Positions 1 to 15,900 of a stretch of DNA of 64,000 nt are shown here, in pieces (positions within the stretch are counted from its first letter, which is position 1; the number at the start of each line of letters is the position of its first letter). The translations under genes and the position numbers were made by a program. The stretch spans positions 439,369 through 503,368 of the forward strand of contig CAJJDP010000037.1 of assembly GCA_905182995.1 (NCBI GenBank), in the 5' to 3' direction. The notes below the pieces were generated by a model. That model was not told the origin of the DNA. It saw only the letters and a program-made list of their open reading frames with translations, and did not search any database. Origin of the DNA: Paramecium octaurelia. Lineage: Eukaryota; Ciliophora; Oligohymenophorea; Peniculida; Parameciidae.

Positions 1-19
1 ATTCACATAAAAACTTAAT

Positions 20-124
20 TCATGATCGGAAACCTTATTTCCTAGCAAACGAACCAATTGCAGCAAATCCAACTAAAGCTATTATCCCGAAAAGGACCAC
101 ATTTGAAAGGAAATCTAGAATCAT
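20..124 (-). CDS. tiny single-pass membrane protein candidate (34 aa)
   Basis: A 34-residue ORF from ATG (122-124) to TGA (20-22). Residues 8-26 form one hydrophobic segment rich in V, I, G and A, followed by a short basic tail (ARKQ). This shape resembles very small membrane subunits such as those of ER or mitochondrial complexes, but no family was recognised. The ORF is so short that chance is a serious alternative; it could also be the last exon of a gene, although no upstream exon is evident. The tail is compatible with membrane insertion with a basic anchor. Confidence 0.35.
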
Positions 125-508
125 TATCAAAAATTTAATTATTTAATTACAAATGTCACATTATAAATTATGTTATTGTTAAAAACAATTAAATACTTTT
201 ATTCCTATTAATTTATAAATAATCAATTAATTGAATGAAGATAGAATCTTATTAATGAGTTCACGTAGATTCAATTGTAAAAAGGGATCACTTATAACTG
301 AGGATGAAATTAAAAATGAATTACTCCTTAGAATTAATTTTAATTAAATTAATTTGAATTTACAAGAAATGAAAGTCTATTAGATGTGGAAAAACATTGA
401 AACATTGTTATTTGATAGAATCTTTATAGTACAATTGTTCAATTTGTAATAATAGTTTATTTACAAATTAATAATATATATAACATTTATTTGTCATAAG
501 AATGGATT
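125..508. other. intergenic, with a weak Cys-rich open stretch on the plus strand
   Basis: AT-rich spacer. A plus-strand ATG at 255 opens a frame free of TGA, and a neighbouring frame around 390-480 encodes paired cysteines (CGK...HC, then CSIC) like a small zinc-binding fold. I could not join the two with a convincing short intron, and the end would overlap the 3' end of the CDPK. No gene is called. Confidence 0.2.
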
Positions 509-2201
<1,693 letters not shown>

Positions 2202-3542
2202 TATTTATTTTTATTATACATTTATAAGATCTTTCATCAGCTTAAATTTCAAAAAATATTAATTCATAAATCATATTCCTTTAATGGAAATATCAATGGA
2301 TTTTGAGTGTATAAAAATTATTTATAAATTAATTTATAAATCATAATGCATTATTATTGCTGAGCATTTTACAATATTTAATGTTCTTAATAAGCTTACT
2401 TCCTCTTAAAACCTTTTATATTTCATACCAATCTGTTTGTCATAGTAGAAAATAGCGCTTTATGCTTATTTCTAAACTAAATTTACAACTCTATATAGTA
2501 TTCGAATTCGTTAATGTACTTTGATTTGACAAATTAATTTAGTCCTTTTTCTTCGAATAAATCTAAAAATTTTATTGTTTAAGCGTATATTTATGAGTTT
2601 TATGCATTTTTCCATAATTTTCTTAAAAAACAATTTACAATAGTAGTTAGATGGAAACATTAATAATCATTATAAATCTAAAGGATAAAAATTATTAGTT
2701 CTATCAGCCAAGTTGAAAAAGTAGGTATAAAGTTCAAGTATTAATATTTTAAGTAATTTAATTCTATTAATCTTGTAATTGAAGTATCTCCAACTCAAAA
2801 TATATAAAGCATCATTTTTTGAAGTGTTTTGATTCATTATTCCTTATTTTTACAATAATATAAAATAACTTTGATTATTTAGCCAATTTATTTATTCAAA
2901 AAGCAATTTAAACTTTAGGATATTTAATTTAATTCTTATACTGAATATATGGTATTTATGTTCATTATTATCTAATAAAAAAATATTTATAATGTATTGT
3001 ATATTGTATATTTTCTATTTTTTGTATTGCAAAAATGTATTTACAATTTTCTTTGGTTTTCTTATCATCACATAGAAAGAATTTTGACATCAAATTATTT
3101 TTATCCCTGAAATTATCTTATTAAAATAGTTCTAAGAATTTATGATTTAATTCCTTTATTTTTTGTTTAAATGTTTGAGATTTTATTCTTCTAGATTAAA
3201 CTTTATGATTGCCGAAGAATATTATCAAAAAAGTAGAACACATTATTGATAATTTTTAGGGGGTGTAATCGATATTATATCGCTTGAATTGGCATATTTT
3301 TCAACTTCTTTTCCTTAAATAAAGTCCAATTATATAAATGAACTTTGATTTAATGAGCTTATCATAAGAAATATGTAGAAAATTCATAGATATATACTTT
3401 ATAGTTATAAATGTATTTAAGAGCCAATATTTGGGATGAATGATGAAAACTATTAATTTATAGAAATTGATTCTCAAATAAAGACTTTTAAATGAAGAAT
3501 GGGATTATTATCTTAATTTCTATTCCTAACTAAGGCTAACAC
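2202..3542. other. gene-poor AT-rich spacer
   Basis: Long for this compact genome. A minus-strand frame of about 100 codons (around 2279-2612) has no TGA, but its composition does not clearly differ from noise. No promoter, RNA gene or repeat was recognised. It may hold decayed gene remains or a micro-gene that I cannot resolve. Confidence 0.4.
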
Positions 3543-4056
3543 ATGGCAAAATTCAAATTTAATAAAATAGATTCATTACAATATTCAAACCCTCAATATA
3601 TTAATAGGGATATAATTAAACATAAAACATAATTAAAAGATTTAGAGTATGTAATTCTAGGTCTAAATATTTAAGATTGACAATTGAGTAGAATATGTTC
3701 ATTTGAGTGTAAAGATATTTTAAAAATCCTCAGTCTAATATAATTAAACCCAGTTATTCAAGAGTTTTTATTATTCAATTAGGATACTTACATCCCCAAA
3801 AAATATGGCAAAATGCTATCTATTCCATTAAATATATGCATTCCAAAAATTATTTTTTGAATTAAGATGTGAGTTAAAATTGTAATAATGTTAAACTATT
3901 ATATATAAATTAGTAATAAACTGGGAAATTTATATTAAAATATTGTTCTATCGTTTTAAGGTAAAGAATATCTACTTTTATTAGACATTTCGATTTAGTT
4001 TTGATAACTGTTACATTTTTGAAAATTTCATAAGGTTGACTGAAATAGCAAACTGA
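3543..4056 (+). CDS. hypothetical protein candidate (161 aa)
   Basis: Starts with ATG at 3543 (MAKFKFNKIDSLQYSN). A possible 28-nt GT...AG intron at about 3660-3687 removes an in-frame TGA and leads into a second exon of about 120 codons ending at TGA 4054-4056. Total length minus the intron is an exact multiple of three (162 codons including stop). The first exon has coding-like composition with mixed charges. The second is richer in F, Y and I and could be a chance opening, since TGA is rare in this DNA. No domain was recognised. Confidence 0.28.
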
Positions 4057-4406
4057 TCACAAAGAAATTCGTTCGGAGGGTAAAAAATTAAGTAAGAAAT
4101 TCCAGCTAACCTTTATGTCATTCTTGGCTTGCCTCAACAACTTTCAGAGGTTAGTAGAAAATTGTATGAAGGTAGAATCAATTTATTTAATAGAGTGAAT
4201 AATTTATATTATTATTATTTTTATAAATTATTGTGATTTATATAAGACTTTGCTATTTTATTCATTAAGAGAGTGAGATCGAGCTATGGCTGCTTCTTGA
4301 GAGTGATAAGTTTTGTCATCTAACAAACATCTCGGGATATAACTGAGAAATATTATAATTTCATGATGTCATATTTAATTTAATAAATAAAAAAATAATA
4401 GACAAA
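4057..4406. other. spacer upstream of the giant cysteine-rich gene
   Basis: AT-rich, with no gene seen. It should hold the promoter and 5' UTR of the gene starting at 4407, but no consensus element could be recognised. Confidence 0.4.
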
Positions 4407-7400
4407 ATGTAAACTATACGAATACTTTTTTCGATTTTTGTCATCTCTTAGTCATAATGGTAACTTGTAAGTGAAGACTTGCTAAATTTTTCTGTCTCGA
4501 GCAGTAAATGGAACTATGGAAACACATGTAATTGGGACAATGGAAGTATGGGTGGGGGTGGAGCAGTTTCTGGATGCTCATCTAATGATATTGAATATAT
4601 TTTAGTGGGAAGTTACAAAGTTAGAGCCTACTATTCTGTGTTAAACTTGCCTCCTCATTATTAGGTCAAAGTGGTAGTGGATGGCTATTTTCTAGACTCT
4701 GATAGGGACAATATATACTATGTATCATACGAAGTCTAAGGATCAACCCCCACCTATTCATTGTAATATAAGGATAGTGCATTGCAAGGGTATGAGGATG
4801 CTTGTAGAGGATCCTGGGGTAGATTTGAAGTTCAAACCTTTATAATGACTTTTTCTCATACTGATTATAGTGAGATCCGATTCAGGGTGTGTGGAACACT
4901 TATGGATTCGAGAAATTATGGTGTAAGGGGTTTATAGATTTATGTTAATAAATGTCATTGGTCATGTTTGAAATGTAGTTCAAACTTAATAACTGGTTGC
5001 TTGGCTTGTTTCACCGATCCCTCTACTACTTTTGCTACTGCTTAAGCCTGTGGTAGTTGCCCTACTAATAAGGCATTTATTGAATACATAGATGACACAA
5101 AGAGTTGTGTGGTAGAGTGTCACTACTATAGAGTTCCAGATTCAAATAATGTATGCTAATTTAATGAAAGTATTTCTTTACATTGATCTAGACATGTTCC
5201 CTTACACAACATACTTTGACACAACCTCATTCAGTTAAACATCTCCGTGGGTGTTTGTTCCTGATCCAATTAATTATAACATATTTTACTCCAAAAAAAT
5301 AGGTTCGATACCTTGCGAAACTGGTAAAAACTATGTAGGACCATTCTTATATAACGAAGCTTTTAGTGTGACTCTATAAATTCCCTATAACATATCTTAT
5401 ATAAGGTTTAGAGCAACCATTGTAAAGCTAAATGATTGGGTTGATTATTCAGCAGTTCATGTGTTATTAGATAATATTGAATTTGCGTCTGTTTACACAA
5501 TAGGTCAAGTTCTCACAGGTCGAAATGCTGATTATTTATATTCTGAATTAATTTGTACTCCTCCTAGTGTTGGATATTTCAGATTTGAGGCTAAACTGAA
5601 ATCAAATATTACTAATCCTGTCTTAACTCTATAAGGGTCTATGGAGTACAAATAGATTTATAATTTTAAGTTAATTTGGCTAATAATCGTGGGGTTTTCG
5701 AGATGTAGTTATGGATATTATGCGATGTTAACCAAATTGTGATTGGTGTGATTTTGACTTGAAATGCTATTCATGTTCATCAGGATTTCTTTATAAAAAT
5801 AAATGTGTACTTAGTTGTCCAACGCACTCAGTATAATAAACAGGAGTTTGTAAAGACTTTGATGAACTAGTTGAGAGTATAAGATTTATCTATTTTAGAT
5901 TCAAAGTATTTAATCAAAGCATTTTATGACTCTTCAAATACAACAGATACAGATGTTAGCAATATTGTAGGGACGATGACGAATGGAGGCTCAGATTTTA
6001 CAACATCAGATGGCTTTTTAAACACTAACATTAAGGTTTATTTTAGTTATTATATGGGTAAAAGAGTGTTGGGAGGTCCATTGGTTTGGAACTCAGCAAC
6101 ATTTACAAAATCATACACTTTAAATCCACATTACAAATTTAGATTTAAATTCACACTAATTTTAGGAGATGAATTTTCAGGAGATTTTCAGTATACAATT
6201 GGAGGAACTTCATAGACATTGGAATATTCTGACTCAGGCTTTTCATCTACATCTAAAGAAGTAGGAAGAGATGAGCGAGATAAATATATTACAATTGATA
6301 GAACAATAGGGCATACAAGTCTGAGTTTTTCCGTTTAAATGACATGCAATTCTGACAGATCAATTAGAAGCAATTTTTGTCTAGTTTACGATTATTTTAT
6401 AATCATTTTAGAAGTAAATAGTTAACTTAAATTTAGTGTACTTAATATTGTACTGCTTGCAGTGGTCCAACATGGGCAGAGTGCTCTGGAAAACAAACAT
6501 TACCAACTGAAATGTCATCACCAACAACTTGTATTAATAAGGCATACTATTTTGACAACACAGTTACTCCTGCTGTGTGTAGGACTTGTACACCTTCTTA
6601 CTGTTTAGAATGCTAAAATTCTTATATTTGTACTAAGTGTGCTTCTAACTTTTATTTGTAAAATGGAAAATGTTAATGTTATCCTTGGACTTATTTGACA
6701 GTTTCTGATACTTGTCAAAATTGTCATCCATTATGCGAATCTTGTTATGGAGCAAATAGTAATGAATGCTTGTCTTGTAATAGTCATCAGCACAGATATT
6801 TGAATAATAATTTTTGTATCTGTGAAAATTATTACTATGATGATGGTATTAATTATAAGTGCTAATCAATTTGTGGCGATATGATAGTAGCCGATGGAGA
6901 GGATTGTGATGATGGCAATACAATTAGATTTGATGGATGCAATAATTGCAAATTTGAATGTTAGAAGGAATGTTTAACATGTGTTAATGGTTAATGCTCT
7001 GTTTGTGCTCCAGGTTACACAATTTAAAAAACTATGAAAATGTGTTATCCTACATGTGGAAATAGTTCCCTTGTTAGCTAAGAATAATGTGAGGATAATA
7101 ACCTGACTCCTTATGATGGATGTTTTAATTGCTAATTTTAATGTTAGCCTTAATGTACAAATTGTATCTATGGTAAGTGTTATGAGTGCGATAATTCTAT
7201 TGGATATTATATAAATTTGGCCACTTTTAAATGTGTTACTTATTGTGGAGATCTAATTGTTGCTGGAGGAGAAATGTGTGATGATGGAAATAACAACCCT
7301 TTTGATGGATGCAACAGTTGTGCTTACTCCTGCGATTCCTTTTGTGCTTTATGCATCTCCGGTATTTGTACCAAGTGCAAATCAGGGTTCTAATTATTAA

Positions 7401-10400
7401 ATTAAAATGGGTAATGTGCCCCAATTTGTGGAGATAAGCTCATTACTTACTATGAAGCATGCGATGATGGTAATGAAGTCAATTCTGATGGGTGCAGCTA
7501 ATGCAGTCTCACTTGCTAAGAGTAATGTACATCTTGTCTTCTTGGAATCTGTTATGAATGCAATACTCCTGGATATTATTTAAATCCAAAACTTAAATAG
7601 TGTACTTCTATATGTGGGGATACTGTTCAATCTGTTTTAAATGAATAATGTGATGATGGCAATAACACATTTGAAGATGGATGTTATTAATGCAAATATG
7701 AATGCTAGGCTGAATGTCTGACATGTGCAGCAGGAATCTGTTATAGATGCAAACCAAACTTTTATCTTAATTCTGATAATACTTGTATTCCTATTTGTGG
7801 CGATGGAGTAATTTCTAAATATGAATCTTGTGATGACTATAACTTTGTTGTTGAAGATGGATGCTCATAATGTTCTTATTAATGTGAAAAGACTTGCACA
7901 CTCTGTTAATTTGGTATTTGTAAATAATGTCAAAGCGGATATTACTTAAATTATTCTTTCGATAAATGCTTACCCATCTGTGGTGATACACTAATATTAG
8001 GAGATGAAGAATGTGACATTGGTATTATACCATTCGATGAAACTATTAAAAATACCACTGGATGTATTAGTTGTTAGCTCTAATGCTCACCATAATGTGA
8101 AATTTGCACTTAAGGCTTATGCTTAAAATGCAAAGAGTCTTTAGGATGGTATTTAGATTACGAAACATCCTCTTGTTACAGTTAATGTGGAGATTCAATT
8201 ATAAGTGATTATGAAGAATGCGAAGATCTTAATTCTTAATTAAATGATGGATGCAATCAATGCGTTTTTACATGCTAGTAAGAATGTTCAATATGTATTT
8301 TTGGATTATGTAAATAATGTAACCAAGGATATACATTAATTAATTAAAAATGCTTACCAGTCTGTGGTGATGGGATAGTGGCTGGAGACGAGGAATGTGA
8401 TACAGGAATAATTGATTTTGATGCATTTAATTGTGTCAATTGTAGATACAAATGTGCAGAAGGATGTAATAATTGTGTTTATGGCACTTGTTTAGAATGC
8501 AAAAACAATTATGGGTTTTATTTGAATTTAAATCATTAATGTGAATCCAAATGTGGAGATATAATTATAACCAACAATGAGAGTTGTGATGAAAACTCAG
8601 AATCATGTGAAAGTTGTAATTTTGTTTGTGATGATAATTGTAATAATTGTAAATTTGGATTTTGTTATGGTTGCAACCCAGGTTATGAACTACTTTTAAA
8701 CAGATGTGTCAGTATATGTGGAGATTCAATTTAAACAAGCATTGAAGATTGTGAAAACGATGACATTGTCCCATTTGATGGATGCTACTCATGTCAATTT
8801 TAATGTTAAGATCAATGCCAATAATGTATAAATGGAGAATGTATATTATGTAATTAAGCTATGGGATGGTATCTATTAAATAAAAAATGTGAAACGAAAT
8901 GTGGAGATGGTATAATTGCTGGATTAGAAGAGTGCGATGTCAGTTTGAATTTTGATAATGGAGATGTTTCATCTAATTATTGTTTTAACTGCATATTATC
9001 CTGTGCTTAAAATTGCTCGATTTGTGATAGAGGAATCTGCAAATCATGTTAAGATGGATACTTTTTAAATGTTTATAATGAATGTGTAAACATTTGTGGT
9101 AATTTAAAGACCGAAGACTTTGAAGTATGTGATGATGGTAATATTAATGGTTTTGATGGTTGTTTCTCATGCCAACATGATTGTTAATCTGAATGTTAAG
9201 AGTGTGTAAATGGGTAATGCATCCTATGCGAGGATGGATTTGAATTAGATTAAGATACTTAATAATGTCAATCTAAATGTGGAGACATGAAACTAACTCA
9301 ATATGAAGAGTGCGATGATGGTAACTACATACCTTATGATGGATGCTATAACTGCAACTATTCTTGTACTGAAAATTGCAATATTTGTGTCAAAGGAGTT
9401 TGTTAAAGTTGTTCTTAAGGGTTTGTGCTTTCATTTCCCAAATGTATCCCTGATTGTAAAGATATTAGTTATACTTAAAATGCTGATGAGTGCTATCCAT
9501 AAAAATAATGCTAAAGTGAATGTGTAATTTGTATAAAGGGTGATTGTTATTAATGTTAAACTGGATGGTATTTGAATGGTTTAGAACATAAATGTGAAAG
9601 TATGTGCGGAGATGAAATTATAGTAGGGTAAGAGTAATGTGAAGGATTCTTAAATTATGAAAGAGATGACCCATATTGTAATAGTGAATGCTAATTTTCA
9701 TGTCCTAGCAATTGTGTTACTTGTTCTTTAGGTATTTGCCAAGTATGTCAAAGGGGCTTTTATTTGATAGAAAATAAGTGCTCTCATTATTGCGGAGATG
9801 CTTAAATGACGGAACTCGAGATATGTGATGATAATAATCTTACACCATTCGATGGATGTTTTTAATGTCGATAGGATTGTGAAGAGCAGTGTACTTTATG
9901 CATTGAAGGAATATGTTAGATGTGTTAAAGGGGCTATGAAATAATTGATGGACATTGCTTTTCTATTTGTGGAGATGGTATAATTACAGTTGATGAAGAT
10001 TGTGATGATTAAAATTCTATTAAACATGATGGTTGTAATTAATGTAGATATGAGTGTGACAAAAATTGCTCATTTTGTGAATTTAATAAATGTATATTTT
10101 GTGCTGATGGGTTTTAATTATCAGGTTAGGCATGTATTTCAGTTTGTGGAGACGGTTTAATTGTTGGAAATGAGAAGTGTGATGACGGTAATTTAATTGA
10201 TGAAGATGGGTGTTTCGAATGTCAATATGCATGCCAACAGCAATGTCAATCATGTTTATATGGATCTTGCATTTTGTGTAATGAGGAAAAAGGATGGCAT
10301 GCAACATCTCAAGGAGATTGTCAACCTCTATGTGGGGATAATAAAGTTGCTGGATTAGAATAATGCGATGATGGAAATGATTAGAATTATGATGGGTGTT

Positions 10401-12853
10401 ACGAATGCAGTTATATTTGCTAAAAAGCTTGCACCAAATGTATTAATGGATTGTGTTATGAATGCAATACACCAGGTTGGAGACTAGAAAACTATTTTTG
10501 TTGGGAAATATGTGGAGATGCAATAAAGGTTGGAATTGAAGAATGCGATGATGGTAATGATGTCCCTTATGATGGATGTTTCGATTGCAAAACTTAATGT
10601 GAAGAAGCATGTGTTGTTTGTTCTGAAGGATAATGTTAAGTATGTGCATATGGTTGGTAATTGAATGAGAATCATAGATGCGGAACAATTTGTGGAGATT
10701 AATATGTAATACCTAGATTTGAAGATTGTGATGATGGCAATCTCATACCTTATGATGGATGTTACGAATGCAATTATTAATGTGTTTAACATTGTACTGA
10801 TTGTAGAAAGGACGTATGTTATGAATGTGATACACCTGGATGGACTTATGAGAGCAAAACTTAACAGTGTATTCCAATTTGTGGAGATGGTGAAGTTAAT
10901 GGATATGAATAATGTGATGATGGCAATATATTTGAAAATGATGGTTGTAGTAATTCTTGTGAATATTCATGTCATATAGCTTGTCTTACTTGTGATAGAG
11001 GTAAATGTTTAGAATGCGATCGCTTTTTGGGATATTTTGTATCCAATAATTAATGTTCGTCATAATGTGGAGATGGTTTGTGGGAACAAAATACAGAATA
11101 GTGTGATGATGGAAACCTTCTGAATTAGGATGGTTGCGATAAATACTGTAGGACTGAAGTGGATTGGTATTGTAAAAATGAACCAATGCAAATTAGTAAT
11201 TGCATCTTCAAAAGATAGCCTAGTGTCGAATTAAAATTGTTATCATAAGAAGAGAGAGTATCTAAAATTGAAGTAACATTCTCTACTTAAATGATGCTCT
11301 ACCAAAATTACATCTTGATTGAAAATGAAAGCAATAATCCCACTATAACAGACTTTTAGCTTTTCATGGTCAAAGTTGATGAATTAAATGAGGGAGATTT
11401 TGATTATACAATAGAACCTGTCGTTGGATTCTAAGAATTTCCTCAAGAAGTTAAATACATCATATATTTAAAAATATTGAAGAATATTTCATATGATTAA
11501 ATTAATGTAATGGTGGTTGCTGATAAGAAATTGATTATTTCTGAGGATTTAGTCAATTTAGAACAAAATTCAAGTTAAATTAAAATCTCAGTTCCATTTA
11601 TTTAAGATGAATTGTCTTAAAAAGTTGTTGAACTTTTCTCGAATGCAAATGAAATTTCAATATATACTACAATGTGTGTTTCTCTAGTGAGTATATTCTC
11701 AACAGGCTATTCAAATCTTTTTATGACTCTTGATACTATTTAATATCTCTACTACACAAGGTATATCAATTTGGAATTTCCTTAAAATTTGCAATAGAAT
11801 ATGGATAATCTAAAGAAGTCTTCCTTGAGTTCAATGGTTACCAATAAACTCAAATAAACAGGGTTATCCTAAAAAGTCACATCTCAACCCAAAGAAGATA
11901 ATGAACAAGAATAAGGCATGCCCAATAAATTTAAATAGGATAATCTACACTATTAATTTACTACAAATATAAAAACAACAGTTGTCTCCTTGTCTATAGG
12001 TCTGAGTATCTTCCTAACTACTTTATCCATCTCGAAACTACTTCATCTGATTCCACCTCATAAATTAAATGATCTTGGCACAATAATTGGTGGGGGAATC
12101 TTGAAAGTACGATCAAAATGCACTAAGATATCTAATGACTTTTTTTATTCTGGAGCTATTAGATTAATAACAGTTAATTTTTATGAAATGCAATTTGCAT
12201 CATTAATCTAATTATCACATGTTAGTTTTAATTCTTATAGTGATATTGCAAATAATAGTGCAGCTGTTGCCACTCTAGCCTTCACCTGCATTTTCACTAG
12301 TTTGCTTATTCATAGAATAAGATAGATCTAAACTAAATAATCATTAACGATGAAGTTTTACATTAAAACTTTATTTTAATCGGATGAGAAGAGCTATTTA
12401 AAGTCAACGTGGTAAATGCAGTATAATACAATTTTGCTTGTGAAAAAGTCAGCGTATATGTTAATAATAGTTTGTTTCTAAAACCAAGGACTTTATTAAA
12501 CACTTGGTGTTGCTACCTAAGCTGCTGCATTTGCAACTTATTTGGCTGTATCTTCACCATTTTCAAATAATGAGGATCAAATTAAACAGTTGATCACAGA
12601 ATTAGGAATGATGGCCAATACTCTAAGTTTTGGTGCATACTACACGTACGAGTACTTTTCGATTTCAAAAGAGAGCTTAAGTTAAATTGGATGGTTTAAT
12701 ATCGGCATTTTCACAACCATATTGACATCTAATTTAGCCATTGATTTTTCTTCTTAAGTTAGAGTGTTATACAAGAAAGTAAAGAGGAGTTTTGACAAAT
12801 TCATGGAGAATTAGATGCCTACTTAATCGAGAGTCTAGCCCATTTTTGTTTGA
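4407..12853 (+). CDS. giant cysteine-rich repeat membrane protein
   Basis: About 2,800 residues. The start at 4407 is chosen because it gives a signal peptide (MQTIRILFSIFVIS). An N-terminal region with Cys clusters (WSCLKC, GCLAC) is followed from about 6870 by some 23 tandem cysteine-rich modules of about 60 residues with the signature CGDG...E.CDDGN..P.DGC..C, the pattern of the DUF4215/myxococcal disulfide-rich repeat. After about 11,200 comes a beta-rich region, and from about 11,970 several hydrophobic segments that end in QSRVQPIFV and TGA. This predicts a large disulfide-bonded ectodomain and a multi-pass C-terminus at the cell surface. At least two 22-nt introns lie near 5169-5190 and 5879-5900. 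Function is unknown; adhesion or sensing is inference. The gene at the right edge is an inverted paralogue. Confidence 0.85.
6873..11100 (+). repeat. about 23 tandem CGDG/DDGN modules (~180 bp each)
   Basis: Motif starts (TGTGG.GA or close variants) recur at roughly 6873, 7057, 7244, 7423, 7614, 7798, 7981, 8188, 8363, 8554, 8718, 8903, 9094, 9281, 9604, 9795, 9968, 10145, 10331, 10510, 10691, 10878 and 11068, a spacing of about 165-205 bp. The 9281-9604 interval contains a divergent module. The central ones near 10500-10900 share long near-identical stretches such as PYDGCYEC. The repeats are within coding sequence, so expansion and contraction would change ectodomain length. Confidence 0.85.
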
Positions 12854-12959
12854 GTGTGATTATTTTTGTTGTATTTTTGATGATGCTTCAATTTATAAAT
12901 ATTCATATATATTTGTTTTAAGTGTTAATACTAAATAAAATTTGTAAAAATTATTAGTT

Positions 12960-15900
12960 ATGAAAATATTATTCTGGTTAATCTCAAGGTGTTATTTGTG
13001 GTTACCTCGTAAAATTCAGAAGTCTGTATAAAAATCTTTATTGTTACAACAGGGAATTGATTAGACACAAAAAGTAAAATTTCAAACTTAAATTAGATTG
13101 AATTCTCGAATGGAGAAGTGCAAAAGATCACCAATTTTGAAATTGCAACCAATAATATCAAATTAATTAGTGTATGGAAATGTCTTATTAGTTTAGATTA
13201 AAACTCTTATAGTGATATTTATAGAAAAAATTATTAGCGTTGAGAATATTATAATACTTGGAATTCTGATTATCGCACTTTCTGGGTAAACCTATACTCA
13301 TGATCAAAACGAAGAAATCATCGTATATTACACTCTTTTTTGCTATCTCTTTAAACTGTTATTATCTCTAATGAACACATCAATAATTGCATTTTAACGA
13401 AAGACATAATAAAATACAATTAATTCTTAGCAATGCACCATCATAGCCAAATTTCCAGATGTTTCATCAAAGCAACTCTCCAATTTAAATATTGAGTAAA
13501 TTAAATAATTATCATTTAATAGGTTGCATTCATATGAAAAAATTACTTGGAGTTAATTAAAGGTTGGCCACATTATTTGTTTACAACAGAATGAACAGAG
13601 CCCTGCTGATCTATTGATCCTTGATTCCAGTAAAGAGTAGGTTTTAATAAACTTTGATCAAAGAACTCCCTGTTCTTGCACTTTTGTTAGTTTAAATTAG
13701 ACTATTAAGGGAAATATTTTAGACTTCAAAACTAAGTTAAGTGGAACTATTTAATTCACTGTAACTGATCTTACAATACAGGGGACCATCAAGTTGAAAA
13801 ATGACCCAAAATTAACACCATTTACGAAAAAGAATATGATTTAAAGAGGAGAAAGATTGAATTCAGTTGATTGGATATTTGGAATGGTCATTAGAGTGGG
13901 GAATGATTGCATAGCATAATCCAATTTTTATAATGAGAATTTTAAACCCTCCAGTTGGATACATAAAGTATATTAGAAGGTAATACTCATTTTAATCGTT
14001 TTGTTTTTAATTTTGCTGGTTCCAAACATAATTTTTTATTCCTTCTAGTCTTATGAGAAGTATTTCTATAGTAGTATATGTTATTCTTTATTGATCATAC
14101 CTTAAAATTTGTTGTGGTTAAATTAATTTTGGCTTTTAATTAATATGGTAAAAAATAATAACATTTTTAATAAATACAAGAATGCATAAAATGTCCAGTA
14201 AAATTCAATGAATAGATTATTAAGTGAAATAAATGAAAATCAAGTAGTCATCATTTCTGAAAACGAGAAAAAGGTCTTACTACCCATACAAAAGCAATTT
14301 AAGATAAATCTTCTACCCATCTAATAAACAGAGATATAACTGTTGAAAAAGAAGAAGGACAATTTCAAAGGATTTTTAACTTTGTCAAAGATAAATATCC
14401 TTGATATGATTAAAGGTGACATGATTTTGCTAGACAACCCTTAAGAAATATTTAAAAATAAACCATAAATTATGTAGATCATTACAAAGGATTAAAAATA
14501 ATATCTTTTTAATTATTAAAAACTATAAGAATTGGTCAAGAAAGCATCTCCTACCTTAAAAACAAATTATGAAAAATTATTAATAGATACAAATAGACAA
14601 CAGACTAATGATGAATAAAAAACATAAGATCTAGAAGTATTACTGGCAGAGAAGAAAGTTCCAAATTTAAGAAATTCAAATGAAGGTCTCTATTAAATCA
14701 AAAAATTGCAATTGGCATCAAGAGAAGAACTTGTTAATAAAACATTATTAGGCACATAAAAGCAATAGTTGCCTAAAAAGAAAAGTACACGATATATCTT
14801 TGATTAATCTTTTGCTAAGAAGTCACTTGATAGAGTGGACTCAATGAAAGACCTTAGTAAATTGAATAATAGCACACCAAGCTCTTTATAAAAATAAAGA
14901 AGTTAGTTTTTTGGTAAGGGAGGCACACTCATAAAATAATACAATAATAATTCTTCTCTTTAAGTCTCACCAACAAAATAAAATGAAGATTAAGGAGCAG
15001 ATAGATTGATAGGAGATTATTATAATGAATAAGATTTTATTGATTGCCTTTATAAAAAGGATGACACTCTCCACAATGAAATTTTATTGATGATTCTAAT
15101 TACCAATAATATATTAAGTGTTTTTGATGACCAAACTAGGGAACTATAATTTAATTTTGGCAATAAGTTCGATGAATCCCTGTTAGAATTTACAAAAGTC
15201 TTTAATTATTAATTATTATGCAGCACTGAAATCGAGAACTCCAGATTGGATTATAAATTAAAAAGTTATATCAAAAAGGTGATCTCTATAGAAAATTAAG
15301 TGAAGGTCTTTGAAGTCTTGGCCTTTTTGGAGCCTACCGAAAAAAGAAAGAATACACTTTCTGTTTTGGTGAGAGATCCCGAATCATTTTTGTTGGAAGA
15401 AGGCTCAATACTATACACAAGAATTTAAACCACTGAATTGAAAAACGTATTTAAAGGAAAAAATGATCCTCATAACAAATAGCCAGAATATTATAGTTAC
15501 TATAATGAACAATTGTAGGAATTGTTATGGGATGGACAATCAACTTTTGTGTACAGTAAGAGATAGTTGAGCCAAGATTAGACTCAAGAGTTTTTGTAAA
15601 AATTGTCCTAATTGCATGATGCTTATGGGAATAGATCCTAAGAAATAGAAATTGAGTACTAGAAATTGGAATAATAAAATGAAATACTATTTTGTATAGG
15701 TATTAGATCAGGGAATCATCACAACACCTCTCAAATTTCATAGAATGAATTTTAAATGGACGCTCTAAAGGAGGAGAAGTTATTCTAAACACTTCAGATG
15801 TAGAACATTAAAATTTGTTTAACTACATCAGAGTCATATGATGAATTGATTATTTTTCTTAGATCACATTAAGTGGTTTAAAAAGAATAAATAGTTCATT

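Noticed and set aside
2279-2612. Minus-strand ORF of about 100 codons
   Set aside because: With TGA as the only stop, openings of this size are expected by chance in this AT-rich DNA, and its composition is not convincing.
6873-11100. CRISPR-like array
   Set aside because: Repeats are ~180 bp, degenerate and in one protein-coding frame; there are no short direct repeats with unique spacers.
9303-11186. Several apparent minus- and plus-strand ORFs within the cysteine-rich gene
   Set aside because: They run antisense to or out of frame with the CGDG modules and have His/Gln-rich shadow composition; the repeat frame on the plus strand is the real one.
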